Assembly: GCF_050313795.1 (NCBI RefSeq)
Contig: NZ_JBNPMC010000018.1
Span: forward strand, 1-64,000
DNA from: CAMBRQ01 sp945870325
Lineage (GTDB): Bacteria > Bacillota > Clostridia > Lachnospirales > Lachnospiraceae
Direction: 5' to 3'
DNA length: 64,000 bases
Of the stretch, positions 33,847-43,219 are shown piece by piece. The position numbers and the translations under genes are program-made. Below the pieces are notes generated by a model, which was not told where the DNA came from, did not search any database, and worked only from the letters and a program-made list of their open reading frames with translations. Numbering within the stretch: position 1 is the first letter of the stretch; every line of letters begins with the position of its first letter.

Positions 33847-35370
33847 ATGCATATTCCAAGAATATTGATTACTGCACCAGCCAGCGGCACTGGAAAGACA
33901 CTTGTTACCTGTGGGATTCTGCAGGTATTGAAAAGCAGGGGAATGAAGACGGCTGCATTTAAGTGCGGACCAGATTATATTGATCCGATGTTCCATAGAG
34001 AGGTATTGGGGATTCCCAGTTACAATCTGGATACTTTCTTATGTGGAAAAGAAGGAGTAAGGAACCTTCTTGTTAAGAATGCAAAAAACGCGGAGATTGC
34101 AGTATTGGAAGGTGTGATGGGATATTATGACGGTCTTGCAGGGATCTCGACGGAAGGCAGTGCGTATGACGTTGCAGATACCACGGATACGCCAGCGATT
34201 CTGGTGGTGGACTGTAAAGGAGTCAGTGTATCGGTGGTGCCTTATATCCAAGGATTCCTTCATTATCGGGCTCAGAAAGACGAAAAACGTCATCGCAATA
34301 GCCACATTGCTGGCGTGATTCTCAACCGTTTATCTCCGATGATGTACGGACGCATGAAGCAGATGATTGAAGAAGAGACGGATATCAAAGTCCTGGGATA
34401 TGTTCCGGTTATGAAAGATTGTGTACTGGAGAGCCGGCATCTGGGGCTTAAGATGCCAGGAGAGGTGGATTCACTTCAATTACGGATCATGGAGTTGGGA
34501 AAGAAACTGGAGGAAACAATTGATATTGATGGGTTGTTGGAGATTGCCAGAAGAACCACAGAATTAACACCGGGAGTTGTTGGTGGAATGGATGGAAAAG
34601 TACCCATGTGTGAGGAAACGACTGCATATGGGAATATAACTTTCGCTGAGGAAAGCGGGTGCCGATGCGGTGCAGATAGCCCATATCAGGGGCTTCGAAT
34701 CGGCGTTGCAAAGGATGAAGCCTTCTGTTTTATGTATCAGGATAATCTGGATCTTATTGAAAGCATGGGTGTGAGGCTGATTCCTTTCTCCCCGATATCA
34801 GATAAGCATCTTCCGGAGCGATTGGACGGCTTGCTTTTATACGGGGGATACCCGGAATTGTATGCGGATAGACTAAGCCAGAATGAAAGTATGCGTATGG
34901 AGATTAGAGAGGCGATTGAAAATGGTCTGCCCTGTATTGCGGAATGTGGCGGCTTTATGTATCTTCAGGAGAGTATTACGGATGAAGAAGGACATACATA
35001 TCCTATGGTTGGGGCGTTGAAGGGGAAGAGTTACTACACGCCTTCTCTTAAGCGGTTCGGATATATTACCTTATCAGGCGGCACTAAGACAGACGATATA
35101 GCGCAAAATGGCGCAGGAGTTAATGTGATAGGAAGTGGAAAGGTATTTGGCAAGGAAGTAGGAGAGATTCCGGCACATGAATTCCATTATTATGATTCAG
35201 ATGAATGCGGCAGCTCATTTACTGTGAAGAAACCATTGTCCCAGAGAAGTTGGAAGTGTATCATTAGTACAGAGACCTTGCTGGCGGGATATCCCCATAT
35301 TCATTATTATGGAAACTTGAATGTGATAAGGGCATTTTTAGATACATGCAGAAAAGAGGAGAAGGAATGA
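33847..35370 (+). CDS. cbiA: cobyrinate a,c-diamide synthase
   Basis: ATP- and glutamine-dependent amidation of the a and c side chains. The 507-residue product has P-loop APASGTGKTLVTCGIL, KCGPDYIDPMFH and a C-terminal class I amidotransferase with Cys in IAECGGFMYLQ (about residue 365). Residues 235-280 form a loosely conserved insert with several Cys. Ribosome site AGGGAGAG. Ends in an ATGA overlap with cobT. Confidence 0.95.
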   Translation: MHIPRILITAPASGTGKTLVTCGILQVLKSRGMKTAAFKCGPDYIDPMFHREVLGIPSYNLDTFLCGKEGVRNLLVKNAKNAEIAVLEGVMGYYDGLAGISTEGSAYDVADTTDTPAILVVDCKGVSVSVVPYIQGFLHYRAQKDEKRHRNSHIAGVILNRLSPMMYGRMKQMIEEETDIKVLGYVPVMKDCVLESRHLGLKMPGEVDSLQLRIMELGKKLEETIDIDGLLEIARRTTELTPGVVGGMDGKVPMCEETTAYGNITFAEESGCRCGADSPYQGLRIGVAKDEAFCFMYQDNLDLIESMGVRLIPFSPISDKHLPERLDGLLLYGGYPELYADRLSQNESMRMEIREAIENGLPCIAECGGFMYLQESITDEEGHTYPMVGALKGKSYYTPSLKRFGYITLSGGTKTDDIAQNGAGVNVIGSGKVFGKEVGEIPAHEFHYYDSDECGSSFTVKKPLSQRSWKCIISTETLLAGYPHIHYYGNLNVIRAFLDTCRKEEKE

Positions 35371-36422
35371 CATTAGAGCAGATCATAGAAGGAATAAAAC
35401 CGATAGATAGACATGCAGTGGAACTGGCTAAGAAAAAATGGAATTCTATTGCCAAGCCACTGCACAGCCTGGGGAAATTAGAAGAGCATATCATCAGAAT
35501 TGCAGGAATGACCGGAACCATCAATGTGGAAATGGATAAGAAAGCATTAATTGTAATGTGTGCGGATAATGGCGTAGTAGAAGAGGGAGTAACCCAGACC
35601 GGACAGGAAGTAACGGCGATTGTGGCAGAGAATTTCCTTGACTGTAATGCCAGTGCGGCGATTATGTGTAAAAGAGCGGGGGTAGATATCTATCCCATTG
35701 ACATTGGAATGGTGGCAGATACCAGAGTGCCGAATTACAAAGTGGCGTATGGTACCAGGAATATGACCAAAGAGCCTGCCATGACGAGAGAAGAAGCAAT
35801 GCAGGCAGTTCTGACGGGAATCGAACTGGTAAAAGCAAGGAAAGAAGAGGGCTATCAGATCATTGCAACCGGAGAGATGGGGATTGGCAATACGACGACC
35901 AGCAGTGCGGTGGCATCAGTGCTTCTGAACCGACCGGTAGACGTGATGACCGGACGAGGGGCAGGGCTTACCAGTGAAGGACTGAAACGTAAGATTCGGG
36001 CAATTGAGAAGGCAATCGAGATGAATCGCCCGGATGCAGAAGATGCGTTGGATGTGCTTGCCAAGGTGGGAGGATTCGATCTGGCAGGGCTTGCGGGAGT
36101 CTATCTGGGAGGCGCTTATTACCGGCTTCCGGTGGTGATTGATGGATTCATTTCGGCAGTGGCAGCACTGGCAGCAGTCCGTTTATGCCCTGTGTCAAGG
36201 GAATATATGCTCGCATCCCATGTGTCGAAAGAGCCGGGAACGCAGATGATACTGGATGAACTCGGAATGTCTGCATCCCTGACCTGTGATATGTGTCTGG
36301 GAGAGGGAACCGGAGCAGTTGCGTTCTTGCCGGTGCTTGAGATGGCGCTGGAAGTGTATCAGAAAATGAGTACATTTTCGGAAAATAATATTGAAGATTA
36401 TGAGGAACTTGGTGATAAATAA
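35367..36422 (+). CDS. cobT: nicotinate-nucleotide:dimethylbenzimidazole phosphoribosyltransferase
   Basis: Activates the lower-ligand base as alpha-ribotide. The 351-residue product includes VMCADNGVVEEGVTQTGQEV, ATGEMGIGNTTTSSAVASVL and VIDGFISAVAALAAVRLCP. The start at 35367 has GAGGAG upstream and overlaps the cbiA stop. Its end overlaps cobU as TAATG. The bases available to this organism are unknown. Confidence 0.95.
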   Translation: MTLEQIIEGIKPIDRHAVELAKKKWNSIAKPLHSLGKLEEHIIRIAGMTGTINVEMDKKALIVMCADNGVVEEGVTQTGQEVTAIVAENFLDCNASAAIMCKRAGVDIYPIDIGMVADTRVPNYKVAYGTRNMTKEPAMTREEAMQAVLTGIELVKARKEEGYQIIATGEMGIGNTTTSSAVASVLLNRPVDVMTGRGAGLTSEGLKRKIRAIEKAIEMNRPDAEDALDVLAKVGGFDLAGLAGVYLGGAYYRLPVVIDGFISAVAALAAVRLCPVSREYMLASHVSKEPGTQMILDELGMSASLTCDMCLGEGTGAVAFLPVLEMALEVYQKMSTFSENNIEDYEELGDK

Positions 36423-37009
36423 TGATACATATGGTAACCGGCGGCAGTGGCAGTGGAAAGTCGGCATATGCGGAGGACTGGCTTCTGAAGAGGCAAAAAG
36501 AGAATCCGTGTACGCAATATGGTAAGGAATATAAAGAGAACAAGCTGCCGCTTCTTTATATCGCTACGATGATCCCATATGGGGAAGAGGCGAAGAAGAA
36601 GATTGAACGGCATCATCAGCTCCGGGCAGGGAAAGGATTCTCTACAATCGAGCGCTATACAGATCTGAAAGGACTTGAGATTCCTGCGAATTCAGGGATT
36701 CTGCTGGAATGTGTATCGAATCTTGCAGCAAATGAATTCTACTGTGAAGACGGAACTATGAAGGAGAGAAAGGAGACACTGGATCGGATCATTGAGGGAA
36801 TACAGCATCTGTCCCGGGAGACCTGCTGTTTTACGATTGTGACGAATGAAGTGCATTCGGATATCAATGGCTACAGTCCTGAGACGGAAAAGTACCGGGA
36901 ACTGCTGGGAATGGTGAATCAGCGGATTGCGGAGTTGGCAGATCGGGTGACAGAAGTGGTGTATGGGATTCCAGTGTGTATAAAAAGTGATGAGCAGAGT
37001 ATGGAATAG
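36422..37009 (+). CDS. cobU: adenosylcobinamide kinase / guanylyltransferase
   Basis: Phosphorylates and then guanylylates adenosylcobinamide. The 195-residue product has P-loop VTGGSGSGKSAYAEDWLL, IATMIPYG and the family segment CFTIVTNEVHSDINGYSP. Its end overlaps the cobS start by about 20 bp. Confidence 0.93.
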   Translation: MIHMVTGGSGSGKSAYAEDWLLKRQKENPCTQYGKEYKENKLPLLYIATMIPYGEEAKKKIERHHQLRAGKGFSTIERYTDLKGLEIPANSGILLECVSNLAANEFYCEDGTMKERKETLDRIIEGIQHLSRETCCFTIVTNEVHSDINGYSPETEKYRELLGMVNQRIAELADRVTEVVYGIPVCIKSDEQSME

Positions 37010-37769
37010 TTTTAAAATAGCATTCGCTATGTATAGCAGAATTCCTATGCCAAGAAGTGAATGGACGGAGGAAAATATATCGTATGCTATGTGTTTCTTC
37101 CCGTGGGTAGGGGTAGTGATAGGAGCGGTATCTTACGGAATCTTTTGCCTGAAAGGTCTGGCATGTGAGCAGGGGATTCTTCTGAATGATCTGTTCTGGA
37201 CGGCGTTGTTGGTATTAGTGCCGATCTTTATTACTGGTGGAATTCATATGGATGGATTCTTGGATACTCAGGATGCTTTGAGTTCTTATCAGCCGAAAGA
37301 AAGGCGCCTGGAAATTCTGAAAGATTCCCACGCGGGAGCATTCGCGATTATCTCTTGTGCGGTGTATATGGTGTTGTACCTGGGGGTCTATTCATCGCTT
37401 ACCAAGGCGAGTATCGAGGTGATCGCCCTAAGTTTTATGTTGTCCCGGACTCTAAGTGGATTATCGGTTCTTACATTTCCACAGGCAAGGAAGAAAGGGC
37501 TTGTGGCGACATTTTCCCAGAATGCGGCGAAGCGGACATCAAAAATGATGCTGATGGGGTATCTGGTGATTCTGTGTGTGGTAATGGTATTCGTAGGAAG
37601 ATGGATGGGTCTGGCTGCATTGGTGGCGGCGGGACTAACGTTCCTGTATTATTATCGGATGTCAATGGAGAAGTTCGGGGGGATTACCGGAGATCTGGCA
37701 GGATATTTTTTGCAAATATGTGAATTACTTATGGCGCTGGCAGTGGTGATTGTGGATTCTTTGGTTTGA
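36990..37769 (+). CDS. cobS: adenosylcobinamide-GDP ribazoletransferase (cobalamin-5'-phosphate synthase)
   Basis: Integral membrane enzyme joining the nucleotide loop to adenosylcobinamide-GDP. The 259-residue product has FPWVGVVIGAVSYGIFCL, GGIHMDGFLDTQDALSSYQP (acidic active-site motif), ILKDSHAGAFAII and several membrane helices; FGGITGDLAGYFLQICELLM at the end. ATG at 36990 (a GTG precedes it). Confidence 0.94.
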   Translation: MSRVWNSFKIAFAMYSRIPMPRSEWTEENISYAMCFFPWVGVVIGAVSYGIFCLKGLACEQGILLNDLFWTALLVLVPIFITGGIHMDGFLDTQDALSSYQPKERRLEILKDSHAGAFAIISCAVYMVLYLGVYSSLTKASIEVIALSFMLSRTLSGLSVLTFPQARKKGLVATFSQNAAKRTSKMMLMGYLVILCVVMVFVGRWMGLAALVAAGLTFLYYYRMSMEKFGGITGDLAGYFLQICELLMALAVVIVDSLV

Positions 37770-37814
37770 TAGTGTAAGATAGATTTGGGGCTGCTATCAG
37801 AAGAGGAGGAGAAG

Positions 37815-38192
37815 ATGGTCTTGATTATAGGTGGTGCGTATCAGGGGAAACTTAGGTATGCACGGAAAGAATATCCGGAGATTGGATGGGTTGATGGGAG
37901 AGAGTGTGGAGAAGAGGATCTGTACGTGTGCCAGGGGATTCATCATTTCCATGCTTATATTGAGCGGATGATGAGAGAAGGACGATGTGTGGATGATCTT
38001 GCCGGGAGAATATCTCTGCGGAATCCGGAAGTGGTGATTATCAGTGATGAGATTGGTTATGGGATTGTTCCTGTAGATCCGTTTGAACGGGAATATAGGG
38101 AGATGACAGGAAGGATATGTACAGAACTGGCGGCAGATGCTAAGAAGGTGTGCCGTGTAGTCTGCGGAATCGGGACGGTAATAAAAGGATGA
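37815..38192 (+). CDS. second, short CobU-like protein
   Basis: 125 residues. VLIIGGAYQGKLRYARKEYP resembles the CobU P-loop (GGxxxGK) but has Leu for the Ser/Thr that binds Mg-nucleotide. EVVIISDEIGYGIVPVDPFE-like VISDEIGYGIVPVDPFEREY resembles the CobU segment SNEVGLGIVP. It lacks the middle of a full CobU. GAGGAG precedes the ATG at 37815. A genuine paralog with changed activity or an assembly partner are both possible. ATGA overlap with cobC. Confidence 0.7.
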   Translation: MVLIIGGAYQGKLRYARKEYPEIGWVDGRECGEEDLYVCQGIHHFHAYIERMMREGRCVDDLAGRISLRNPEVVIISDEIGYGIVPVDPFEREYREMTGRICTELAADAKKVCRVVCGIGTVIKG

Positions 38193-38863
38193 AGATATAT
38201 TTGATACGCCATTCTATGACGGAGGGAAACCGCTTAAAGCGGTATATTGGAACAACGGATGAAGACCTGTGTGAAGAAGGGATTGTGTTGCTGAGAGGCA
38301 GAAAATATCCGGAGGTGCAAGAGATTTATGTCAGTCCGATGAAACGTTGCTGTCAGACTGCCGATATGATCTATCCGGGACAGATTTATACTGTGGTAGA
38401 GGAATTGGCGGAGTGTGATTTCGGACTCTTTGAGAATAAAAATTATCAGGAACTGGCGGACTGTGTGCAGTATCAGGAGTGGATTGACAGTAATGGGACG
38501 CTTCCATTCCCGGAGGGGGAGGGCAGAGAGGCATTCATCGAACGAAGTCTTCGGGGATTTGAAAAAGTTGTGAAGCAGTGCAGGGAATCGGGCATTCATA
38601 CGGCAGCGCTTGTCGTACATGGTGGGACGATTATGAGTATTATGGAGCGATATGCGTATCCATTGGGAGATTATTACAATTATCAGGTAGGAAACGGAGA
38701 AGGATATGAACTTATTTTGGAAGATGACAATTCCGGTGTGCGTAGGATTCGTACTGGATCTGATCTTGGGAGATCCCAGGTGGCTGTATCATCCGGTGCG
38801 TCTGATCGGGCATCTGATTACGGTGTCGGAAAGAATTATAAGAGGTTGTTTCCCAAAGTCTAA
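38189..38863 (+). CDS. cobC: alpha-ribazole phosphatase-like histidine phosphatase with overlapping tail
   Basis: Removes phosphate from alpha-ribazole-5'-P or cobalamin-5'-P. The 224-residue product starts KIYLIRHSMTEGNRLKRYIG (catalytic RH), with YVSPMKRCCQTADMIYP and VVHGGTIMSIMERYA. Family members usually end near NYQVGNGEGYEL; here about 50 further residues rich in Ser/Arg are read from the alternative frame of cbiB. The overlap with cbiB is 158 bp, so the tail is probably a read-through after loss of the original stop. Confidence 0.85.
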   Translation: MKIYLIRHSMTEGNRLKRYIGTTDEDLCEEGIVLLRGRKYPEVQEIYVSPMKRCCQTADMIYPGQIYTVVEELAECDFGLFENKNYQELADCVQYQEWIDSNGTLPFPEGEGREAFIERSLRGFEKVVKQCRESGIHTAALVVHGGTIMSIMERYAYPLGDYYNYQVGNGEGYELILEDDNSGVRRIRTGSDLGRSQVAVSSGASDRASDYGVGKNYKRLFPKV

Positions 38864-39689
38864 GGCGGGAGAAAGGATTGGTGGAGGGCTGCTGGTTCTG
38901 ATTGTTGTCAGTATAAGCACTGCGGTTCCGGCTTTGATTCTATCTGCTGCTTATGGATATGCATGGCAGCTTGGAATGGTAATTGAAAGTTTCATGTGTT
39001 ATCAGATTCTTGCGACCAAGTCTTTGAAGGTAGAAAGCGATAAAGTGTACCGGGCGTTAAAGACGGAAGGGCTTGAGCAGGCAAGAAAAGCAGTATCCAT
39101 GATCGTAGGAAGAGATACGAAGAGTCTTACGGAAGAAGGCGTGACGAAAGCGGCAGTAGAGACGGTGGCAGAGAATACTTCGGATGGAATTATCGCCCCG
39201 CTATTCTATATGATGATTGGCGGAGCGGTGCTGGGATTTGGTTACAAGGCTGTCAATACGATGGATTCCATGGTAGGATATAAGAATGACAAATATCTGT
39301 ATTTTGGAACGGCAGCGGCGAAATTGGATGATGTGGTGAATTATATCCCGGCGAGGCTGTCGGCATGGTTCATGATCCTGTCGGCAGCGGTAACAGGGAT
39401 GGACTGGAAGAATGCAGGATATATCTACCGGAGAGACCGGTTCAACCATAAAAGCCCGAATGCGGCGCAGACAGAGTCGGTGATGGCGGGAGCGCTTGAT
39501 GTCCAACTGGCGGGGAATGCATGGTATTTTGGCAAACTATATGAGAAGCCGACCATTGGAGATCCGATTCGAAAGATTGAAGCAGAGGATATCCGAAGAG
39601 CACATACGCTGCTGTATGTAACGGCAGTCTTGGCGTTGCTCTTGATGAGTGTAGTGAAGATGGGGGTATTTGGAGTGTGTGGAATCTGA
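38706..39689 (+). CDS. cbiB: adenosylcobinamide-phosphate synthase
   Basis: Membrane enzyme attaching aminopropanol phosphate to adenosylcobyric acid. The 327-residue product has IPVCVGFVLDLILGDPRWLY, HPVRLIGHLITVSERIIR, VETVAENTSDGIIAPLFYM, KAVNTMDSMVGYKNDKYLYF and PNAAQTESVMAGALDVQLAG. The start at 38706 has GGAG 6 nt upstream, within cobC. Confidence 0.93.
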   Translation: MNLFWKMTIPVCVGFVLDLILGDPRWLYHPVRLIGHLITVSERIIRGCFPKSKAGERIGGGLLVLIVVSISTAVPALILSAAYGYAWQLGMVIESFMCYQILATKSLKVESDKVYRALKTEGLEQARKAVSMIVGRDTKSLTEEGVTKAAVETVAENTSDGIIAPLFYMMIGGAVLGFGYKAVNTMDSMVGYKNDKYLYFGTAAAKLDDVVNYIPARLSAWFMILSAAVTGMDWKNAGYIYRRDRFNHKSPNAAQTESVMAGALDVQLAGNAWYFGKLYEKPTIGDPIRKIEAEDIRRAHTLLYVTAVLALLLMSVVKMGVFGVCGI

Positions 39690-39709
39690 ATGAGAAAGTG
39701 GAGCAGAAG

Positions 39710-40747
39710 ATGAGAGAGCAGATTCATGGCGGAGATATTTACCGGAATAGGGATGTGATAGATTTCTCAGTGAACAGCAATCCTTTGGGACCACCAAAAT
39801 CGGTATTGGAGACAATCCGGGAACAGGCAGGTAAGATCGTTCATTATCCTGATATTTTGTGCAGTGAGCTGCGGGATGCAATCGGTTGGTTTGAGGGAGT
39901 AGACAGCGAACAGATCTTATGCGGCAATGGTGCGGCAGAGTTGTTCTTCTCAGCGGTACTGGCGGTTAAGCCGGAACATGCGCTGTTGATTGCACCGACA
40001 TTTGCAGAATATGAAAAGGCATTGAACGTGGTGGATGCTCAGATTGATTATTATGAATTGAAGGAAGAGCAGCAGTTTCAGGTACAGAAGGATATCCTGG
40101 AGCAAATCACTTCAGATGTGGATATAATGTTCCTATGCAATCCCAATAATCCGACCGGACAGTTGATGTCAAAGGAAATGATCAGGGATATCTTAATGAA
40201 GTGTAGGGAGTGCGATACCTGGCTTGTGTTGGATGAATGTTTTATTGATTTCCTGGACTGTCCGGAAATGTATGAAGTGAAGGAACTGATATGCGAGTAT
40301 GAGAATCTTCTGATCGTTAAGGCATTTACGAAGGTTTTCTGTATGCCGGGACTCAGGCTTGGATATGCCATGAGCGATAACCGGAAATTGCTTCGGAAGA
40401 TGGCTTTGGTATTGCAGCCATGGAATGTGTCAATACTGGCACAGGCTGGTGGCATAGCGGCACTTTCTGGGTGTGAAGAATATATTTCAAAGACAAGACA
40501 ATTTATCAAAGATGAAAGATTGATTATGATACAAGCATTAGAAGATCTGGGATATTGCGTGTACGGTTCGAAAGCAAACTATGTATTTTTTCAGGGGAAA
40601 TCGGGATTATATGAGCAGGCATTAGCAGCAGGATTCTTGATTCGTGACTGTCAGAATTACCGTGGACTGTCAGAAGGATATTACCGGATTGCAGTTCGGA
40701 CAAAAAGTGAGAATGAGAGGTTGATTGCATGGCTAAGACAATTATGA
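39710..40747 (+). CDS. cobD: threonine-phosphate decarboxylase-like aminotransferase
   Basis: PLP enzyme making (R)-1-amino-2-propanol phosphate for CbiB. The 345-residue product starts REQIHGGDIYRNRDVIDFSV, typical of CobD; FLCNPNNPTGQLMSKEM and the PLP Lys in VKAFTKVFCMPGLRLGYAM follow. The start at 39710 has GGAG 6 nt upstream (a GTG at 39677 gives 11 more residues). Distinguished from HisC by the GGDIYR start and the context. Confidence 0.9.
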   Translation: MREQIHGGDIYRNRDVIDFSVNSNPLGPPKSVLETIREQAGKIVHYPDILCSELRDAIGWFEGVDSEQILCGNGAAELFFSAVLAVKPEHALLIAPTFAEYEKALNVVDAQIDYYELKEEQQFQVQKDILEQITSDVDIMFLCNPNNPTGQLMSKEMIRDILMKCRECDTWLVLDECFIDFLDCPEMYEVKELICEYENLLIVKAFTKVFCMPGLRLGYAMSDNRKLLRKMALVLQPWNVSILAQAGGIAALSGCEEYISKTRQFIKDERLIMIQALEDLGYCVYGSKANYVFFQGKSGLYEQALAAGFLIRDCQNYRGLSEGYYRIAVRTKSENERLIAWLRQL

Positions 40748-42264
40748 TACAGGGAACCATGTCTAATGCGGGGAAGAGCCTGATCTGTGCGGGGCTGTGC
40801 AGAATCTTCCGGCAGGATGGGTATAAGGTGGCGCCTTTTAAATCCCAGAATATGGCACTGAATTCCTTTATTACAGAGGACGGGTTCGAGATGGGGAGAG
40901 CCCAGGTAGTTCAGGCAGAGGCGGCAGGTGTCTCGCCCAGAGTGGAGATGAATCCGATTCTGCTTAAGCCGACCAATGATACCGGCTCTCAGGTGATTGT
41001 GAATGGAGAAGTACTAAGTCATATGAGTGCCAGAGAGTATTTTGCATATAAGAAGCAGCTGATTCCTGACATTATGAAGGCGTTCCATACTCTGGAAGAG
41101 GAATATAATATCATTGTGATTGAGGGGGCAGGAAGTCCGGCAGAGATTAACCTGAAACAGGACGATATTGTGAACATGGGAATGGCGAAGATGGCAAAGG
41201 CGCCGGTGCTTCTGGTAGGAGATATTGACAGGGGCGGTGTATTCGCCCAGCTGCTTGGTACGCTGATGCTTCTGGAAGAAGACGAAAAAGAAATGGTAAA
41301 AGGTCTGATTATTAATAAGTTCCGTGGTGATAAGACAATCTTAGATCCGGGAATCGATATGCTGGAAGAACGGGGTGGCATCCCGGTGGTGGGCGTTACT
41401 CCCTATCTACAGGTGGAAATCGAAGATGAAGATAGCCTGACGGAGAGATTTGGCGGGCGAAATGAAGCGGGATTGATTGATATTGCTGTCATACGGACTC
41501 CAAGAATCTCTAATTTTACAGATTTCCTATTGTTGGAGAATCAGGAATATATATCCCTCCGGTATGTGAAGAACCGGTCAGAGTTAGGACATCCTGATAT
41601 GATCATCCTTCCGGGAACGAAGAATACCATGGGAGATCTGCTGTGGATGCGGCAGAATGGACTGGAGGCAGAGATCTTAAAGGCTGCGGCCAAGGGAACG
41701 GTAATCTGGGGAATCTGTGGAGGCTATCAGATGCTGGGAGAATGCTTAAGTGATCCGCAAGGCATAGAAGAGGGGGGAAGTATGAAAGGAATGGGGCTTC
41801 TTCCAATCGAGACAATATTTGCCGGGCAGAAGACGAGAACCAGAGTTCAGGGAAGATTTCAGCATGTGGAAGGTTTGCTGGCAGGATTAGAAGGAATTGG
41901 CTTCGAAGGCTATGAGATACATATGGGCGAGACGATTCTTAAAAGTCCGGCTGTGAACGGGAAGAATTATGATATGAATGTAATAAAAGATTCTGTAAAA
42001 GATGCAAAGGGGCTGGATGGATGTTCAAAAGGAAATATATATGGAACCTATATCCATGGCATATTCGATAAAGAAGAAGTGGTCAGGGCAATTGTCAGGG
42101 CATTGGCAGAGAAAAAGGGGATTGCGCTTGAAGATAAGAAGGGCATGGATTTGAAAGCGTTTAAAGAGACCCAGTATGATCTTCTGGCCGACAGTTTAAG
42201 GCAGCATTTGGATATGGAAAGAATCTATAAGATTATGGGCTTGGGGATTGAAGCGAGGGATTGA
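40729..42264 (+). CDS. cbiP: cobyric acid synthase
   Basis: Amidates side chains b, d, e and g. The 511-residue product has IMIQGTMSNAGKSLICAGLC (P-loop), VVIEGAGSPAEINL-like IVIEGAGSPAEINLKQDDIV, and a C-terminal amidotransferase with WGICGGYQMLGECL and YIHGIFDKEE. GAGAGG is 7 nt upstream; it overlaps cobD by 19 bp. Confidence 0.96.
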   Translation: MAKTIMIQGTMSNAGKSLICAGLCRIFRQDGYKVAPFKSQNMALNSFITEDGFEMGRAQVVQAEAAGVSPRVEMNPILLKPTNDTGSQVIVNGEVLSHMSAREYFAYKKQLIPDIMKAFHTLEEEYNIIVIEGAGSPAEINLKQDDIVNMGMAKMAKAPVLLVGDIDRGGVFAQLLGTLMLLEEDEKEMVKGLIINKFRGDKTILDPGIDMLEERGGIPVVGVTPYLQVEIEDEDSLTERFGGRNEAGLIDIAVIRTPRISNFTDFLLLENQEYISLRYVKNRSELGHPDMIILPGTKNTMGDLLWMRQNGLEAEILKAAAKGTVIWGICGGYQMLGECLSDPQGIEEGGSMKGMGLLPIETIFAGQKTRTRVQGRFQHVEGLLAGLEGIGFEGYEIHMGETILKSPAVNGKNYDMNVIKDSVKDAKGLDGCSKGNIYGTYIHGIFDKEEVVRAIVRALAEKKGIALEDKKGMDLKAFKETQYDLLADSLRQHLDMERIYKIMGLGIEARD

Positions 42265-42269
42265 GAAGA

Positions 42270-42911
42270 ATGAAGATTGAGATAGAAAATGTACTTCCAT
42301 CAGAGATAGAGAAGCGGAGTTTTGAGATGATTACAGAGGAATTAGAGGCAGAGGGAATCTTACTTCCGGATGAAACGGCTCCTGTTATTAAGAGGTGCAT
42401 TCATACCAGCGCTGATTTTGATTATGCGAGAAATCTGGTGTTTTCCGATGCGGCTGTAGAGCGGGCAATGGAAGCAATTCGTGGTGGTGCTTCGATTGTG
42501 ACCGATACCCAGATGGGACGTTCCGGGATTAACAAGAAGAGACTGGAAGCCTATGGAGGGAAGGTCTATTGTTTCATGTCTGATGAAGATGTGGCAGAGG
42601 ATGCTAAGAAAAATGGAACGACAAGGGCAGTTGCCAGTATGGAGAAGGCGTGTACGCTGGATGAAAAACTGATCTTTGCCATCGGAAATGCACCGACCGC
42701 GCTGATTCGTCTGTATGAACTGATCCAGGAAGGGAAGATTCGCCCGGAACTGGTGATTGGCGTGCCGGTGGGGTTCGTGAATGTAGTGCAGTCAAAAGAG
42801 TTGATTCTGACGCTTCAGGATACGCCTTATATTGTGGCGAGAGGGCGCAAGGGCGGGAGTAATATTGCGGCTTGTATTTGTAATGCGTTGTTGTATATGA
42901 TGGGAATTTAG
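42270..42911 (+). CDS. cbiC: cobalt-precorrin-8 methylmutase
   Basis: Moves the C11 methyl to C12 to give cobyrinate. The 213-residue product has VIKRCIHTSADFDYARNLVF (catalytic His), GASIVTDTQMGRSGINKKRL and VIGVPVGFVNVVQSKELI. Last gene of the operon. The final codons GGA ATT TAG lie in the first bases of element B, so the element supplies Ile and stop. cbiL, a cobalt chelatase and cobalt transport genes are not in the window. Confidence 0.94.
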   Translation: MKIEIENVLPSEIEKRSFEMITEELEAEGILLPDETAPVIKRCIHTSADFDYARNLVFSDAAVERAMEAIRGGASIVTDTQMGRSGINKKRLEAYGGKVYCFMSDEDVAEDAKKNGTTRAVASMEKACTLDEKLIFAIGNAPTALIRLYELIQEGKIRPELVIGVPVGFVNVVQSKELILTLQDTPYIVARGRKGGSNIAACICNALLYMMGI

Positions 42912-42938
42912 TTCTTGAAGAGTTGTTCAAGAGTGTAC

Positions 42939-43182
42939 GGCAGAGAGGGGAGATTGGGTGGTTCAGTGTCGACTCCAGTCGCCTACAATCCGTAGATTCA
43001 AAATAGATCTAAAATCAGGAACCGAATGTAATCACCGGACAAATCTGAAGATTTCTCCGGCTCAGACATTCTTGAATTCTGTGCTGGTGGCACAGAATTC
43101 ATCCTGATTTTAGATCTATTTTTCATCAACGGCTTGTACGGCTCTTCTACGACACTGAACCACCCAATCTACCCTCTCTGCC
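42939..43182 (-). other. giant three-way-junction hairpin, left end of element B
   Basis: P1 is 42939-43020 with 43102-43182: the basal 33 nt have one mismatch and the top 21 bp (43000-43020 with 43102-43122) are perfect. Read on the minus strand, P2 is 11 bp (GAATTCTGTGC 43100-43090 with 43084-43074, loop CACCA). P3 is 6 bp (GAATGT with ACATTC). The internal loop is CTGAGC opposite GTGATT, and P4 runs CGGAGAAATC with GATTTGTCCG around TTCA. GGT follows P3. The orientation is the mirror image of the right-end hairpin. Confidence 0.85.
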
Positions 43183-43219
43183 TGATATTCTCCGTGTGTA
43201 ACTCTTAATGAACGGGGAG

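Noticed and set aside
33847..35370. Reading the cbiA frame as two genes because of the variable Cys-containing stretch at about residues 235-280
   Set aside because: The frame is continuous and both the ATPase and amidotransferase halves of CbiA are present in order.
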